Below, in pieces: positions 25,596 through 34,351 of a DNA stretch of 35,406 nt. Below the pieces are notes generated by a model, which was not told the origin of the DNA, made no database searches, and saw only the letters and a list, made by a program, of their open reading frames with translations. The stretch is from an uncultured Lentisphaerota bacterium (GTDB taxonomy: Bacteria; Verrucomicrobiota; Lentisphaeria; Victivallales; GWF2-50-93), in assembly GCA_903872565.1 (NCBI GenBank), contig CAIQLG010000096.1, positions 1 through 35,406 of the forward strand, written 5' to 3'. How positions within the stretch are numbered: the stretch's first letter is position 1; the number at the start of each line of letters is the position of its first letter. Made by a program: the position numbers and the translations under genes.

Positions 25596-27086
25596 ATGAT
25601 AAATGTGCCAGACGTCAAACTCGGTATCGTAGTCGTAAGCCGTGATTGCTTCCCCATCGAACTTTCACGTAAAAGACTGGTGAAACTTCTTCAGGTCACC
25701 AAAAAAGCTGGAATCAACATGATCCACACCGAGACCATCGTTGAAAACGAATCTGACGCTCTCAAGGCCTCTGCGGATCTATATGAAAAAGGAGCCAACG
25801 CCCTTGTCGTATATCTCGGAAATTTCGGTCCCGAAGGCCCGACATCCATCATGATAGAAAAATTCCATGGGCCTGTGATGATATGCGCCGCCGCAGAGGA
25901 AGACGGCGAAAATCTCATAGCCGGACGTGGCGATGCATTCTGCGGAATGCTCAACCTGTCATACAACCTGAGTCTCAAGAAACTGAGAGTTCACATTCCG
26001 GAAAAGCCGGTCGCACTTCCTGAATCACTCATGCATGAAATCGCACATTTCAAAAAAATCGCGGCCGCCGTCATAGGCGTCAAGAAGCTCAAGGTTATAG
26101 GATTCGGGCCACGACCTCAGGACTTCTATGCATGCAACGCTCCAATCAAGCCGCTCTACGATCTTGGAATCGAGGTGATGGAAAACAGCGAACTGGATCT
26201 CCTGGAAATATATAAGTCCGCCGAAAATAATTCCGACGTGAAGGAAATCACCAAGGAAATGGAGAACGAGCTCGGCAAGGGAAACACATATCCGGATCTC
26301 CTGAAAAAACTTGCCCAATACGAAAGCGCACTCCTCAAATTCATGAACGACAACAAGGGGTCAAGGAAGTATATCGCTTTTGCAGGCAAATGCTGGCCCG
26401 CCTTCGAGAGGGCTTTCGGATTCGTCCCCTGCTACGTCAACAGCAGACTCGCCTCGAAAGGGATTCCGGTCGCCTGCGAAGTGGACATCTACGGAGCAGT
26501 CTCCGAATACATTGCACAGCTCGCATCCGGTGGGACTGCTACGATACTCGACATCAACAACACCGTCCCCCCGAACATGATCAAAAATGCGAAATCCCTC
26601 GAAGGTTTCGACTTTTCAGACCTCTTCATGGGATTCCACTGCGGCAACACCCCAAAATGCTGCATCAGGAAGGACTGCTCGATAAAATACCAGCTCATCA
26701 TGAATCGCCTGATGGAAAGTGGCAGAGAACCTGACATCACCCGGGGGACACTGGAAGGCTATCTGAAACCCGGCGATGTCACCATGTTCAGGCTGCAAGG
26801 AACTGCATCCTGCGAAATTCGCAGTTATGCGGCCGAAGGAAAAGTGCTTAATCTCGAGCCGAATTCATTCGGTTCGATAGGAGTCATTGCAATCAAAGGA
26901 CTTTCAAGATTCTACAGACACGTTCTTATAAGTGGCGGCAATTTCCCGCATCACACGGCCATAGCATTCAACCACTCCGGCTCCGTGCTCTTCGATGCAG
27001 TTAAACTCTTGGCTGGAATGAATCTCTCCTCCCCAATAACTGAAAAAAATCTGTATTCCGGAGAAAATCCTTTTATGAGGAGCTAA
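25596..27086 (+). CDS. L-fucose/L-arabinose isomerase-superfamily protein (FucI-like, COG2407)
   Basis: By position between AraB and AraD it should convert L-arabinose to L-ribulose. The 496-residue sequence has the three-domain layout of the fucose/arabinose isomerase superfamily: an N-terminal Rossmann-like part, a central ACEVDIYGAVSEY segment (~291-303) with acidic residues suited to metal binding, and a C-terminal barrel with FHCGNTPKCC and GGNFPHHTAIAF. It lacks the conserved N-terminus and motifs of classical AraA and resembles the FucI/COG2407 side. AGGGGAG precedes the ATG by eight bases. Family is firm; the arabinose substrate is inference from neighbours. An alternative is a related sugar such as D-arabinose or fucose. 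Confidence 0.85.
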   Translation: MINVPDVKLGIVVVSRDCFPIELSRKRLVKLLQVTKKAGINMIHTETIVENESDALKASADLYEKGANALVVYLGNFGPEGPTSIMIEKFHGPVMICAAAEEDGENLIAGRGDAFCGMLNLSYNLSLKKLRVHIPEKPVALPESLMHEIAHFKKIAAAVIGVKKLKVIGFGPRPQDFYACNAPIKPLYDLGIEVMENSELDLLEIYKSAENNSDVKEITKEMENELGKGNTYPDLLKKLAQYESALLKFMNDNKGSRKYIAFAGKCWPAFERAFGFVPCYVNSRLASKGIPVACEVDIYGAVSEYIAQLASGGTATILDINNTVPPNMIKNAKSLEGFDFSDLFMGFHCGNTPKCCIRKDCSIKYQLIMNRLMESGREPDITRGTLEGYLKPGDVTMFRLQGTASCEIRSYAAEGKVLNLEPNSFGSIGVIAIKGLSRFYRHVLISGGNFPHHTAIAFNHSGSVLFDAVKLLAGMNLSSPITEKNLYSGENPFMRS

Positions 27087-27128
27087 GTTCACCCTTTTCA
27101 TCTGTTTCGTTTTGAGTATTGAGTTTGC

Positions 27129-27157
27129 TTGACTAGAATTTGTTTAGGATTTGGAAT
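27129..27157 (+). promoter_or_regulatory. Candidate internal promoter before araD
   Basis: TTGACT and TGGAAT are 17 bases apart in the 120-base gap before the epimerase gene. The -35 is good; the -10 matches at four of six. It could add extra transcription within the operon. Confidence 0.3.
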
Positions 27158-27206
27158 TTTAAAACATATACCAAAACATTTGTTATAACTTCCTATGGGG
27201 GCTAAA

Positions 27207-27908
27207 ATGCTCGAATCACTTAGAAAAGCCGTATATGACGCAAATATGGAGCTGAATGCGAGGAACCTCGTCATATACAGCTTCGGAAATGTCAGCGGAA
27301 TAGACAGGAAATCCGGAATTGTGGCGATAAAACCGAGCGGTGTTCCATACGGGAAGCTCTCACCGGAGAATATTATACTTGTGAATGTCGCAGATGGGAA
27401 GACGCTCGAAGGGACACTCTGGCCTTCGTCCGACACCCCCACCCATCTCGAGATTTACAGGAACTTCCCGGAGATCGGTGGAATAACCCACTCCCACAGC
27501 AAATTTGCAACAGTCTTCGCCCAGGCAGGATTTCACATCCCCTGCCAGGGCACGACACATGCCGACTACTTCTATGGGGATATCCCGCTCACCAGAAAAC
27601 TCAAGAAAATGGAAATTGAAAGAGACTACGAACTCAACACAGGCAAAGTCATCGTGGAAAAGGTGAGGAAGTCAAATCGTGAGGCAATTGAGATCCCTGC
27701 AGTCCTTGTGGCGGGTCACGGTCCATTCACCTGGGGAAAGACACCGGAGGAGGCCGTGGAACACGCTGTCATTCTTGAATATGTCGCAGAAATGGCTCTT
27801 CATGGCCTGCGGTTGAACAACATGTCAAGCTCGCTGGAAGACACCCTCCTGGACCGTCATTTTCTCAGAAAACACGGAAAGAACGCATACTACGGACAAA
27901 ATAAATGA
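27207..27908 (+). CDS. araD: L-ribulose-5-phosphate 4-epimerase
   Basis: This zinc-dependent class II aldolase-family enzyme converts L-ribulose 5-phosphate to D-xylulose 5-phosphate. Diagnostic segments are LVIYSFGNVSGIDR, IKPSGVPYGKL, THSHSKFATVFAQAG (two zinc His), CQGTTHADYFYGDIPLTR, VLVAGHGPFTWG (third zinc His) and the C-terminal LLDRHFLRKHGKNAYYGQ, typical of AraD rather than fuculose-1-phosphate aldolase. Length is 233. I prefer the ATG at 27207, after GGGGG and matching the family N-terminus (MLESLRKAV); an ATG at 27195 adds four residues. It completes the arabinose pathway. Confidence 0.95.
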   Translation: MLESLRKAVYDANMELNARNLVIYSFGNVSGIDRKSGIVAIKPSGVPYGKLSPENIILVNVADGKTLEGTLWPSSDTPTHLEIYRNFPEIGGITHSHSKFATVFAQAGFHIPCQGTTHADYFYGDIPLTRKLKKMEIERDYELNTGKVIVEKVRKSNREAIEIPAVLVAGHGPFTWGKTPEEAVEHAVILEYVAEMALHGLRLNNMSSSLEDTLLDRHFLRKHGKNAYYGQNK

Positions 27909-27943
27909 ATATGAAAACCAAAATTTTATCACACGAGGTAAAT

Positions 27944-30900
27944 ATGCAAAAATGTCTCATCGGCGGGTTAATTGCGCTCTCCTTTCTCGTAACCCCATCT
28001 TTCGCAGGGGACTGGTTTGTCCGTGCGGGAGAAAGCAACGGCGACGGTTCAAAGGAGAAGCCATTCAAAGATCCGGCATTCGCGATTGAAAAGGCGGAGT
28101 CAGGCGATTCGATCCACGTTGCAGAAGGAGTTTACAACGGAAAGCTTGACAATTCGAACTGGGTAATCTCCGTGCCGGACTTGAAAATTTTTGGTGGCTA
28201 CGATGCGAACTTCGCAGAACGCGATCCCTGGCGGCATCCGACCGAACTGCGCTTCAAGAAAGATTCGAAAGTCCGCTGTTCCGGGACTCTTCTCAAGGGC
28301 GAGAAAGACCACAGCAGATGCATTATAGACGGATTCATCCTGGACCAGAAGGAAAACAATGCATATGCCAGCGGAGAATATGGAGACATTGACCTGAACA
28401 AATCCCCGAAAGATACAATTGCCATGTTCTCATCGCCAGGGGTCGAAATCCGCAACTGCATCTTCATCAACGGCGCAAGCACAGGTGTCCTACTCGAAGG
28501 CGAAGGATGCAAGTTTGAAAACAATCTCGTAATGAACATGGCCGGCACCTGCCTCCTGGAACTTCGCGGAAGCAACCAGGCTAAGGCGACTACAATAAAA
28601 AACAATACTTTCCTCTTTGCCTGGAGCCCGAACTACGGCAATGGAGGCCCGGACGGTATCGGACTTAAGGCAGGCAGCGGGACCAAGGTAGAAATCATTG
28701 CCAATGTGTTCCAAAACTGCGACAACCATGGAATCTTCATCGGCGGGAAATTCGACAAGGTCGTCCTGAAAAACAACACCTTCAGAATGAACGGGTTCTC
28801 GAACATAAAATTCTTCATCGAAGGCGGCGATGTCGCGATTGACGACAAGAACATGGGGGACATCGAAGATATTGGACTCAAGGCGGCAGAAGGCAATGAA
28901 GCCGCCGATCCGGGGCTGGGCGGACTCGACCCGAAATGGACCGAGAAGTTCATAAACCGCACTTCGGAGGAACGAGGCAAAGTCAGCATGGACGACTGGA
29001 ACCAGTTCCGCCAGCTTGTCGGCGCGCCTCTTGTCGCGGAAGGCGGCAAAGGCCCGACAGGCTTCGCAATGGCCTACAACTGGAAGCTCGCCCAGAAGCT
29101 TGTCCCCAAGAGCGAAAAAATCGGCACCCATCCGAAAAAACTTGAAGTTGCCTATACGTCTGGTGGCACGGCGACCGGGACGACAGGACAGAAATATGAG
29201 ACTTCGAACTGGGAAACACTAGTCAAGTATCCCCAGTCCATTGATGGCAAACGCGTCGAAATTCCCGGAGTTTTCGGTTCGCAGAAAGCGTGGTATCCCA
29301 TTGCTGGCGTCACAGATAAGGAATATGTAGGAGTTGAATTATACGATCTGAAGGCGCAGCCAGGCCTTCCCCCTTTGATCTACATCAAGAAAGGTAGCAA
29401 TGCCGAAAAAATCCTGAATGCCGCACAAGCCTGGAACGGTCAGGGCGAACCAATTGAAAAATTCACATTCCGAGGGATGATTAAATTTGACCCTGCGTCG
29501 GAAGCCAGGTTCAAGGGCACATTGCTTGTGGAGTCCATAGTTCCATTCACGGCAAAGCCCGCACCCGAGACAGTGCGTCCCACCGGACGCGACTGGTTTG
29601 TGAAAGTTGGCGCGCAAAGTGGCGATGGTTCAAAGGAGAAACCTTTCAAGGATCCATGGCAGGCCCTCGAGAAATGCACTCCGGGCGACGCGATACATGT
29701 TGCCGAAGGAGAATATTTTGGCAAGCTCAAAACTGGCTACTGGGCAATAACTGTCAGGATGATTTCAATGCTCGGGGGATATGACAAGGATTTCACCGAA
29801 CGCAATCCATGGAAGCATCCGACACGGCTTGGCTATGCGAAAGACGACAGCAAGGCCTGGACATCGGGAGCCTTCATCCGCGGCAACGACGATCATTCCG
29901 GGTTCATCCTTGATGGCTTCGTCTTCGACGGATCCGACGTGAACAAATACAATGCTGAAGGCAGCCTTATCCCCGATCAGTCTTCACGTAATGGGCTCGT
30001 GGAACTTTCTTCTCCAGATTGCACAGTGCGGAACTGCCTTCTCGTAAATGGCTCCCTCGGATCGGTCACGATGATGGGAGACGGCGGAACAATTGAAAAC
30101 AACATCATTGCGAACTTTCACCTGCAATCGATCCAGCTTACGCCGGGCAAAAATGAAAAGCCGTATTTCGTCCGCAATAACACAGTATTGTTCACATGGT
30201 ATGACCGCGCCGACGGCAAAGGCGGAACCGCCGTAGGATCAGGTGTTTATACTCGCGGTGACGTAGCATTCGACCTTGATTCAAACATACTTGCGTTCAA
30301 CGACTGCCAGGGATGCTTCACAAGTTCCGAGCCGAAGCGAGTGAAAGTCACCAACAACGTTTTCCAGAAAAATCTCTTTGCGGATTTCACAGATGGCCGC
30401 GCTCTCGTGTTTGACGACGAGACCCTTGGAAAAATCGGCGATGCCGGATTCATAGCATGCGACGGCAACAAGGCGCTGGATCCGCAACTGCCACTCGACA
30501 AGGAATGGATGGGCTTCTATCTGGCCCGCACACAGGTTATCCCGGGAAAAGTCAAGGACGATGACTGGAACAAGTTGCGTGACCTGCTCGATCTGCCTGT
30601 CAGAGCCGAAGGCGGCAAGGCGGCGACAAACTATGCGCGAGTCTATGACTGGAAAAAGGCGATCCTCCTCTTCCCGAAAAATCCGGAATGCAAAGCCGGC
30701 GCAAAGATGATCCCGCCCGAAGTCAAGTTCAGCGCAGTCAAGACACAGGCGGCTGAACCAGAAAAAAGCTATCAGGCAATCGAATGGAAAATAATTCAGA
30801 CCCAGGTTGAAGATGTTGCAGGCAAGCCTGTTGTATTCGACGCGATGATAGAAAACATGCAGGATCAGTATTATGTGCCAGGAATCGCCGAGGCGGATGG

Positions 30901-31105
30901 GTGGAAGGGAATACAGATCATGGGACCAGACGGCAAGGAGTCGGGTCTGCCAATAATGGGCTATTTCAAGAAGGATTCCAAGGTGGAACAGCTTCTAAAA
31001 AATGCCGATCGCGATGCAAAATACAAAATCCGGGGCATCGCACGCAAGGCCGAAAACTATTCGCGCGGCTGCATCCTGATCGAAGGCATTGAAAAGGGAG
31101 AATGA
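27944..31105 (+). CDS. Secreted protein with two tandem parallel beta-helix units
   Basis: The 1053-residue protein has a signal peptide (MQKCLIGGLIALSFLVTPSFA) and GAGG five bases before its ATG. Two homologous halves follow, each opening with DWFV...GDGSKEKPFKDP (DUF1565-type entry), then GGYD..F.ER.PW.HPT, then beta-helix coils rich in NN turns. Each half closes with a small separate domain, around residues 400-545 and 920-1053. The first unit spans about 22-545 and the second about 546-1053. Such folds bind or cleave polysaccharides; I see no catalytic signature. It begins 35 bases after araD and may be co-expressed, suggesting action on arabinose-containing glycans (inference). Confidence 0.82.
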   Translation: MQKCLIGGLIALSFLVTPSFAGDWFVRAGESNGDGSKEKPFKDPAFAIEKAESGDSIHVAEGVYNGKLDNSNWVISVPDLKIFGGYDANFAERDPWRHPTELRFKKDSKVRCSGTLLKGEKDHSRCIIDGFILDQKENNAYASGEYGDIDLNKSPKDTIAMFSSPGVEIRNCIFINGASTGVLLEGEGCKFENNLVMNMAGTCLLELRGSNQAKATTIKNNTFLFAWSPNYGNGGPDGIGLKAGSGTKVEIIANVFQNCDNHGIFIGGKFDKVVLKNNTFRMNGFSNIKFFIEGGDVAIDDKNMGDIEDIGLKAAEGNEAADPGLGGLDPKWTEKFINRTSEERGKVSMDDWNQFRQLVGAPLVAEGGKGPTGFAMAYNWKLAQKLVPKSEKIGTHPKKLEVAYTSGGTATGTTGQKYETSNWETLVKYPQSIDGKRVEIPGVFGSQKAWYPIAGVTDKEYVGVELYDLKAQPGLPPLIYIKKGSNAEKILNAAQAWNGQGEPIEKFTFRGMIKFDPASEARFKGTLLVESIVPFTAKPAPETVRPTGRDWFVKVGAQSGDGSKEKPFKDPWQALEKCTPGDAIHVAEGEYFGKLKTGYWAITVRMISMLGGYDKDFTERNPWKHPTRLGYAKDDSKAWTSGAFIRGNDDHSGFILDGFVFDGSDVNKYNAEGSLIPDQSSRNGLVELSSPDCTVRNCLLVNGSLGSVTMMGDGGTIENNIIANFHLQSIQLTPGKNEKPYFVRNNTVLFTWYDRADGKGGTAVGSGVYTRGDVAFDLDSNILAFNDCQGCFTSSEPKRVKVTNNVFQKNLFADFTDGRALVFDDETLGKIGDAGFIACDGNKALDPQLPLDKEWMGFYLARTQVIPGKVKDDDWNKLRDLLDLPVRAEGGKAATNYARVYDWKKAILLFPKNPECKAGAKMIPPEVKFSAVKTQAAEPEKSYQAIEWKIIQTQVEDVAGKPVVFDAMIENMQDQYYVPGIAEADGWKGIQIMGPDGKESGLPIMGYFKKDSKVEQLLKNADRDAKYKIRGIARKAENYSRGCILIEGIEKGE

Positions 31106-31151
31106 ATAAAGCGATTTGAATATCCAATGACCAACACGGAATTTCCAATAC

Positions 31152-31226
31152 TGAACTTAGCTGGCTATGCCAGAACTCATTTGGAACGCCAGCATCCTGC
31201 TGGCTTTTTGCCGGCAAGATGCCGGC
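31152..31226 (+). repeat. Three-hairpin repeat, variant copy
   Basis: The element starts TGAACTTAGCTGGCTATGCC and forms CTGGC/GCCAG, then GCCAGCA/TGCTGGC, then GCCGGCA/TGCCGGC. The opening matches the TGAACTTAACCGGCTACGCC start of the copy at 33619, but the later stems have changed sequence while keeping pairing. Confidence 0.65.
31188..31209 (+). terminator. Terminator-like hairpin plus T-run
   Basis: GCCAGCA-TCC-TGCTGGC is followed directly by TTTTT, 83 bases after the beta-helix gene. It would serve as an intrinsic terminator for that operon, here supplied by the repeat element. Confidence 0.6.
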
Positions 31227-31320
31227 GATCCTTTAAAAATACAATTTTCTATAATATCAAGTTAACAATAAGATTGTCATAAGTCCGCATAGCCAACACG
31301 TAGGGCGCGAGAATGGAGGG

Positions 31321-31379
31321 TCGAGTTACCTGCCCCGTCGCATGGCTGGGGTTCTCGACCGCGGTCGAATAGAATTCGA
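31321..31379 (+). repeat. 59-bp element with TCGA ends, copy A
   Basis: The element begins TCGAGTTACCTG and ends AGAATTCGA, and contains the perfect 14-bp palindrome TCGACCGCGGTCGA. A reverse-oriented copy with four differences, also 59 bp, is at 35217-35275. Confidence 0.75.
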
Positions 31380-31424
31380 CACTCCACCGGAAAAAACTCA
31401 AGGCTCTTTATAAAATCAAAGGTG

Positions 31425-32267
31425 ATGGAGATTAAAGACATTCCTGTTTCAAATCGTCTGCCAGAGAAACCTGATTGCAACGGGTTTCTTGTCGCATTGT
31501 TTATCCCCTTTCTGTTTGCAATAATATTCGCGCATTTTACTCTTGTCGCGAAAATTGCCCATTCCATGTGGGATCCTACGCAGTTTCCCGAGTGGCTTAA
31601 GGTAATAGACATATTTTTTGTCTATCATATCCATGCGTTCGTACAGTTTATTCAGATTGTGCTCTGGCTTCTTGTTGTTGCCATCACAGGATTTATTGTT
31701 TTCAGTGTGGTATTTTTCCCGGCGACCATGCTGGGGAAAAAGATTGGCGGAGATGACGCTGTGGAAACTGTTGAAAAATCATTCTGGGTTGCCTCGAAAT
31801 TCATGTTTCTGCCGATTGTAATTTCCCTGACCACTCTGGCAATCATTCCTGCACAGGCAATGAGAAAGCCGTCCGAGACAATCCTGGAAGAGGGACAGGC
31901 AATGCAGTTCGTAGAATTCCTCGATTACATCTCAAAGGCTTCGTACTTCATCTTCATAGTCGTACTGTTATTTGCCGTACTGTTCTGGATAGTCGGACTT
32001 ATGATAAGATTTCTGCCTGACAGCAAAGGTTTCTGGCAACTGCCGATTGCCATTGTTATTTCCCTTGCCGTCTCGATTGGCGCTGCGATCGGTTTCCTCG
32101 CCCTGATGCAGCCGATCCAAAGCAAAACATACGGTTATTCAAGCCTCCTATTCATGCTTGCAATCTATTCTGTAATCTCAGTCATTATTGTAGCAGCGAA
32201 GAGTTTCAAATTTAAAGTTAAGCCATCTAAACCTTCTGAATATCGAGATGGTTTTCCTGAAAAATAA
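31425..32267 (+). CDS. Unrecognised multi-pass membrane protein
   Basis: The 280-residue protein is strongly hydrophobic, with about six membrane helices: roughly 19-43, 62-95 (possibly two), 120-142, 168-195, 202-225 and 233-252. Both ends are polar, the C-terminus Lys-rich. I do not recognise a family. A GTG one codon earlier is possible; AAAGG is only two bases from the ATG, so the start is uncertain. It is first of three plus-strand genes bounded by repeat elements, with a 30-base gap to the next. Confidence 0.7.
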   Translation: MEIKDIPVSNRLPEKPDCNGFLVALFIPFLFAIIFAHFTLVAKIAHSMWDPTQFPEWLKVIDIFFVYHIHAFVQFIQIVLWLLVVAITGFIVFSVVFFPATMLGKKIGGDDAVETVEKSFWVASKFMFLPIVISLTTLAIIPAQAMRKPSETILEEGQAMQFVEFLDYISKASYFIFIVVLLFAVLFWIVGLMIRFLPDSKGFWQLPIAIVISLAVSIGAAIGFLALMQPIQSKTYGYSSLLFMLAIYSVISVIIVAAKSFKFKVKPSKPSEYRDGFPEK

Positions 32268-32297
32268 AATTGTTAGTAACGCTAACGGGAGAACGTC

Positions 32298-32645
32298 ATG
32301 GCTTTTTCTGTGCGTCTGACCGGATTCGCCGTGCAATCGGGAAAACAGATTTTCCGCATGGAACCGCCCTGGTGGCCCGCAAATGTACTCCGTGAAGATC
32401 CGAGGATGAAAGAAACAATTGAGGACGGCTATCTGGATTTCAAAGCAACTTTATCGGCTGAGGAGGTACGGGCGATCCACGAACGCTTCAGGCAGGATGG
32501 ATGCCGTGGAGTCTTCGGATCCGAGCAGTGGCAGGCAATCATCTGTCCGATGATTGTCGAATTGGATGCGGTGTTCTGTGCCCGAGCTGCAGAGTTCGGT
32601 GAATTTGAAATATGTGTATTTGAATGGGAATCAGGATTGGAGTAA
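32298..32645 (+). CDS. Unrecognised small soluble protein
   Basis: It has 115 residues with no signal peptide or membrane helix, is fairly acidic, and contains several Trp (EPPWWPANVL near the start). The ATG follows GGGAGAACGTC. The stop is two bases from the next gene's ATG, whose Shine-Dalgarno (GGAG) lies within this coding end, so the pair is translationally linked. No family recognised; it could be a cytoplasmic partner of the membrane protein encoded next. Confidence 0.6.
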   Translation: MAFSVRLTGFAVQSGKQIFRMEPPWWPANVLREDPRMKETIEDGYLDFKATLSAEEVRAIHERFRQDGCRGVFGSEQWQAIICPMIVELDAVFCARAAEFGEFEICVFEWESGLE

Positions 32646-32647
32646 AT

Positions 32648-33436
32648 ATGAAACTAATGCGTTTGCTTGTTGGAATCTGCGCCGGTCTTGCCGGTATAGT
32701 TATTCTGCTCATCACTCTGCTGTTCATGGTAGGCTGGTCCACGGAGGTTGACAAAGAGTGGTCTTTTTTGCTCTTCATCGCGTTAGGATTCCTTATAGTC
32801 TATCTGCTGTTTCTTTTTGCCAGGTGGTGTGTCAAACGCCGGTCGCAAGACGAACCTACGCCGCAGGAACAGGTCGTGGAACCAAGCACCCCTCCCCCGC
32901 CCCTGCCAGTGCCTGAAAGCGTGTTGGCCATGGGCGATGTTGGAAAGGCACTCTTCGCGCTGAATAACACTGACGTTCCGTTCCATGTGATCGTAGGCGA
33001 TGGGGAAGAAGCGGATCTGATTGCGGAATGGAATTTGGCCGATGCCAAGTGGCGCGACTTGCTAATGGCCGCCGGAATCAAGAAAGTGTTCCGGATATTT
33101 CTCAAGCTCGATCACAGCACCCGCGAAGTGCGTGCGCTTGACCGGGAGTACGAGCTGAACTGGAATGCCGGCATGCCGGTGCTAAGCGAGTGGAAACTCA
33201 ACGCAGGAGCCTCCGTCCAGGTCTTCCGCGGCCGTGAGCACAAAAAAGAGTATCAGGCGGCTTTCAGGATCGAGGACGTCATAGAATCACTGCTCGGTCT
33301 CCTGGGCGGAAAGTGGGTGCCTCCAAGGCCGATCTACGAGTACAAGTTCAATACCGGCGAGATAAAGACCCCCATCATAAATGCCGTCACTGCATGCGGT
33401 TGGACATTGAAGCAGGTCGCATTCGGAAAACTGTGA
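32648..33436 (+). CDS. Unrecognised membrane protein with cytoplasmic domain
   Basis: The 262-residue protein has two membrane helices (about 5-30 and 38-58), a basic stretch WCVKRRS, a Pro-rich linker (STPPPPLPVPES, ~80-95) and a C-terminal domain of about 160 residues with mixed strands and helices (FHVIVGDGEEADLIAEWNL). No family recognised. TTGGAG five bases before the ATG supports the start. It is the third gene of a probable operon that ends about 180 bases before the repeat at 33619. Confidence 0.7.
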   Translation: MKLMRLLVGICAGLAGIVILLITLLFMVGWSTEVDKEWSFLLFIALGFLIVYLLFLFARWCVKRRSQDEPTPQEQVVEPSTPPPPLPVPESVLAMGDVGKALFALNNTDVPFHVIVGDGEEADLIAEWNLADAKWRDLLMAAGIKKVFRIFLKLDHSTREVRALDREYELNWNAGMPVLSEWKLNAGASVQVFRGREHKKEYQAAFRIEDVIESLLGLLGGKWVPPRPIYEYKFNTGEIKTPIINAVTACGWTLKQVAFGKL

Positions 33437-33769
33437 TCCATGTGAACCTGAGTCCGTCCCCCACCGGCAACTTACAACCAGTGGACATCAAGTATCTTTT
33501 CTATTTTTCTGAATTCCGGATCTGGATGATTTCAAGGACTTTCGAGGAAAATCGTTTTTTTTTGCAAAATACCTTATGTTAATATTTTGTATTTAATGTA
33601 TAACAATATACTTCTTTCTGAACTTAACCGGCTACGCCGGGACTAATGTAGCCGCCTCCATATTGGAGGCGACACGGTCAACATGGCCGTGGCTACAAGT
33701 TTCAAGCCATACGGCGTTCCTTAGAAAAATACAATTTCCCATACAATTAAGTTGGTCTTATATTTATGC
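33437..33769. other. Intergenic stretch between converging gene groups
   Basis: There are about 330 bases. The main content is the three-hairpin repeat at 33619-33697. The first 180 bases are AT-rich, ending in a T-run near 33557. No gene is supported. Confidence 0.6.
33619..33697 (+). repeat. Three-hairpin repeat, forward copy
   Basis: Its order is TGAACTTAA, hairpin CCGGC/GCCGG, GACTAA, then TGTAGCC, hairpin CGCCTCCA/TGGAGGCG, hairpin CACGG/CCGTG, GGCTACA. It matches, in reverse orientation, 35324-35406. The TGTAGCC...GGCTACA part alone resembles the copy at 5728. Confidence 0.8.
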
Positions 33770-34297
33770 TTATTTTGCCTTGTCATCCCTAGAATCCGGT
33801 GCCGGATTCCGTAAGGCCAGCCTCAGAGCAGTGCCGCCAATAAGCCCAATCGCCAGCCATTTGAGTCCGGATGAAAGGATAAGGAAAAGCACCGTGAGAA
33901 AACCTATTGCAGTGTCCCTGGACAGGCTCCACGCGAGAAAAAGTAGCATGAAGAGCAGCCACGCCATAAAACTGTGGACAAAAGCATTTCCTGCGGTCAA
34001 CAGTAAAGATGGCGCATTGCCGGAACGGCGGCGTAGACGAAGAAGCGCACTAGTAAAAAGCCAAACCCACGCAATGCCGGCCACCACACCGCTCAGCGCA
34101 CCAGCAATATAGGCGGGTTCTATGTCGCACCAGCATTCGAAGAACTTCTGCGGATCTACGAACATGTACATCACAAGAGATACCCCTTGAGCTCCCGCAC
34201 CACAAATGCCGCCGAGCAAACCTCCGGCCACGATAACTGCAATACCGATGATGATTATCCAAGGGCGCTCCCTGCTATTAAGCTCCGCAAATATCAA
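33770..34297 (-). CDS. Unrecognised membrane protein
   Basis: The hydrophobic protein has about four membrane helices (IIIIGIAVIVAGGLLGGICG, a second around residue 80 of the longer form, and two in the C-terminal half) and no family I know. I prefer a TTG start at 34297 because a perfect AAAGGAG lies six bases upstream; an in-frame ATG at 34321 would add eight residues but has no ribosome binding site. It is the last of three minus-strand genes in a probable operon, 54 bases after the preceding gene. It is flanked by inverted copies of the three-hairpin repeat. Confidence 0.65.
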   Translation of the reverse strand: MIFAELNSRERPWIIIIGIAVIVAGGLLGGICGAGAQGVSLVMYMFVDPQKFFECWCDIEPAYIAGALSGVVAGIAWVWLFTSALLRLRRRSGNAPSLLLTAGNAFVHSFMAWLLFMLLFLAWSLSRDTAIGFLTVLFLILSSGLKWLAIGLIGGTALRLALRNPAPDSRDDKAK

Positions 34298-34351
34298 GAA
34301 TATCTCCTTTGTTAGGATCATCTACGTGAGTTTTGACACGTTGACACGTTA

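Larger units (their letters stand above)
31106..31424. other. Repeat-rich intergenic stretch
   Basis: Almost the whole gap is repeat-derived. It holds short AATATCCAATGACC/AATTTCCAATAC phrases at 31120-31150, a three-hairpin element at 31152-31226, and the 59-bp element at 31321-31379. There is no supported gene. Confidence 0.65.

Noticed and set aside
33313-33582. 89-residue frame overlapping the end of a membrane-protein gene
   Set aside because: Out-of-frame overlap with a supported gene; no ribosome binding site.
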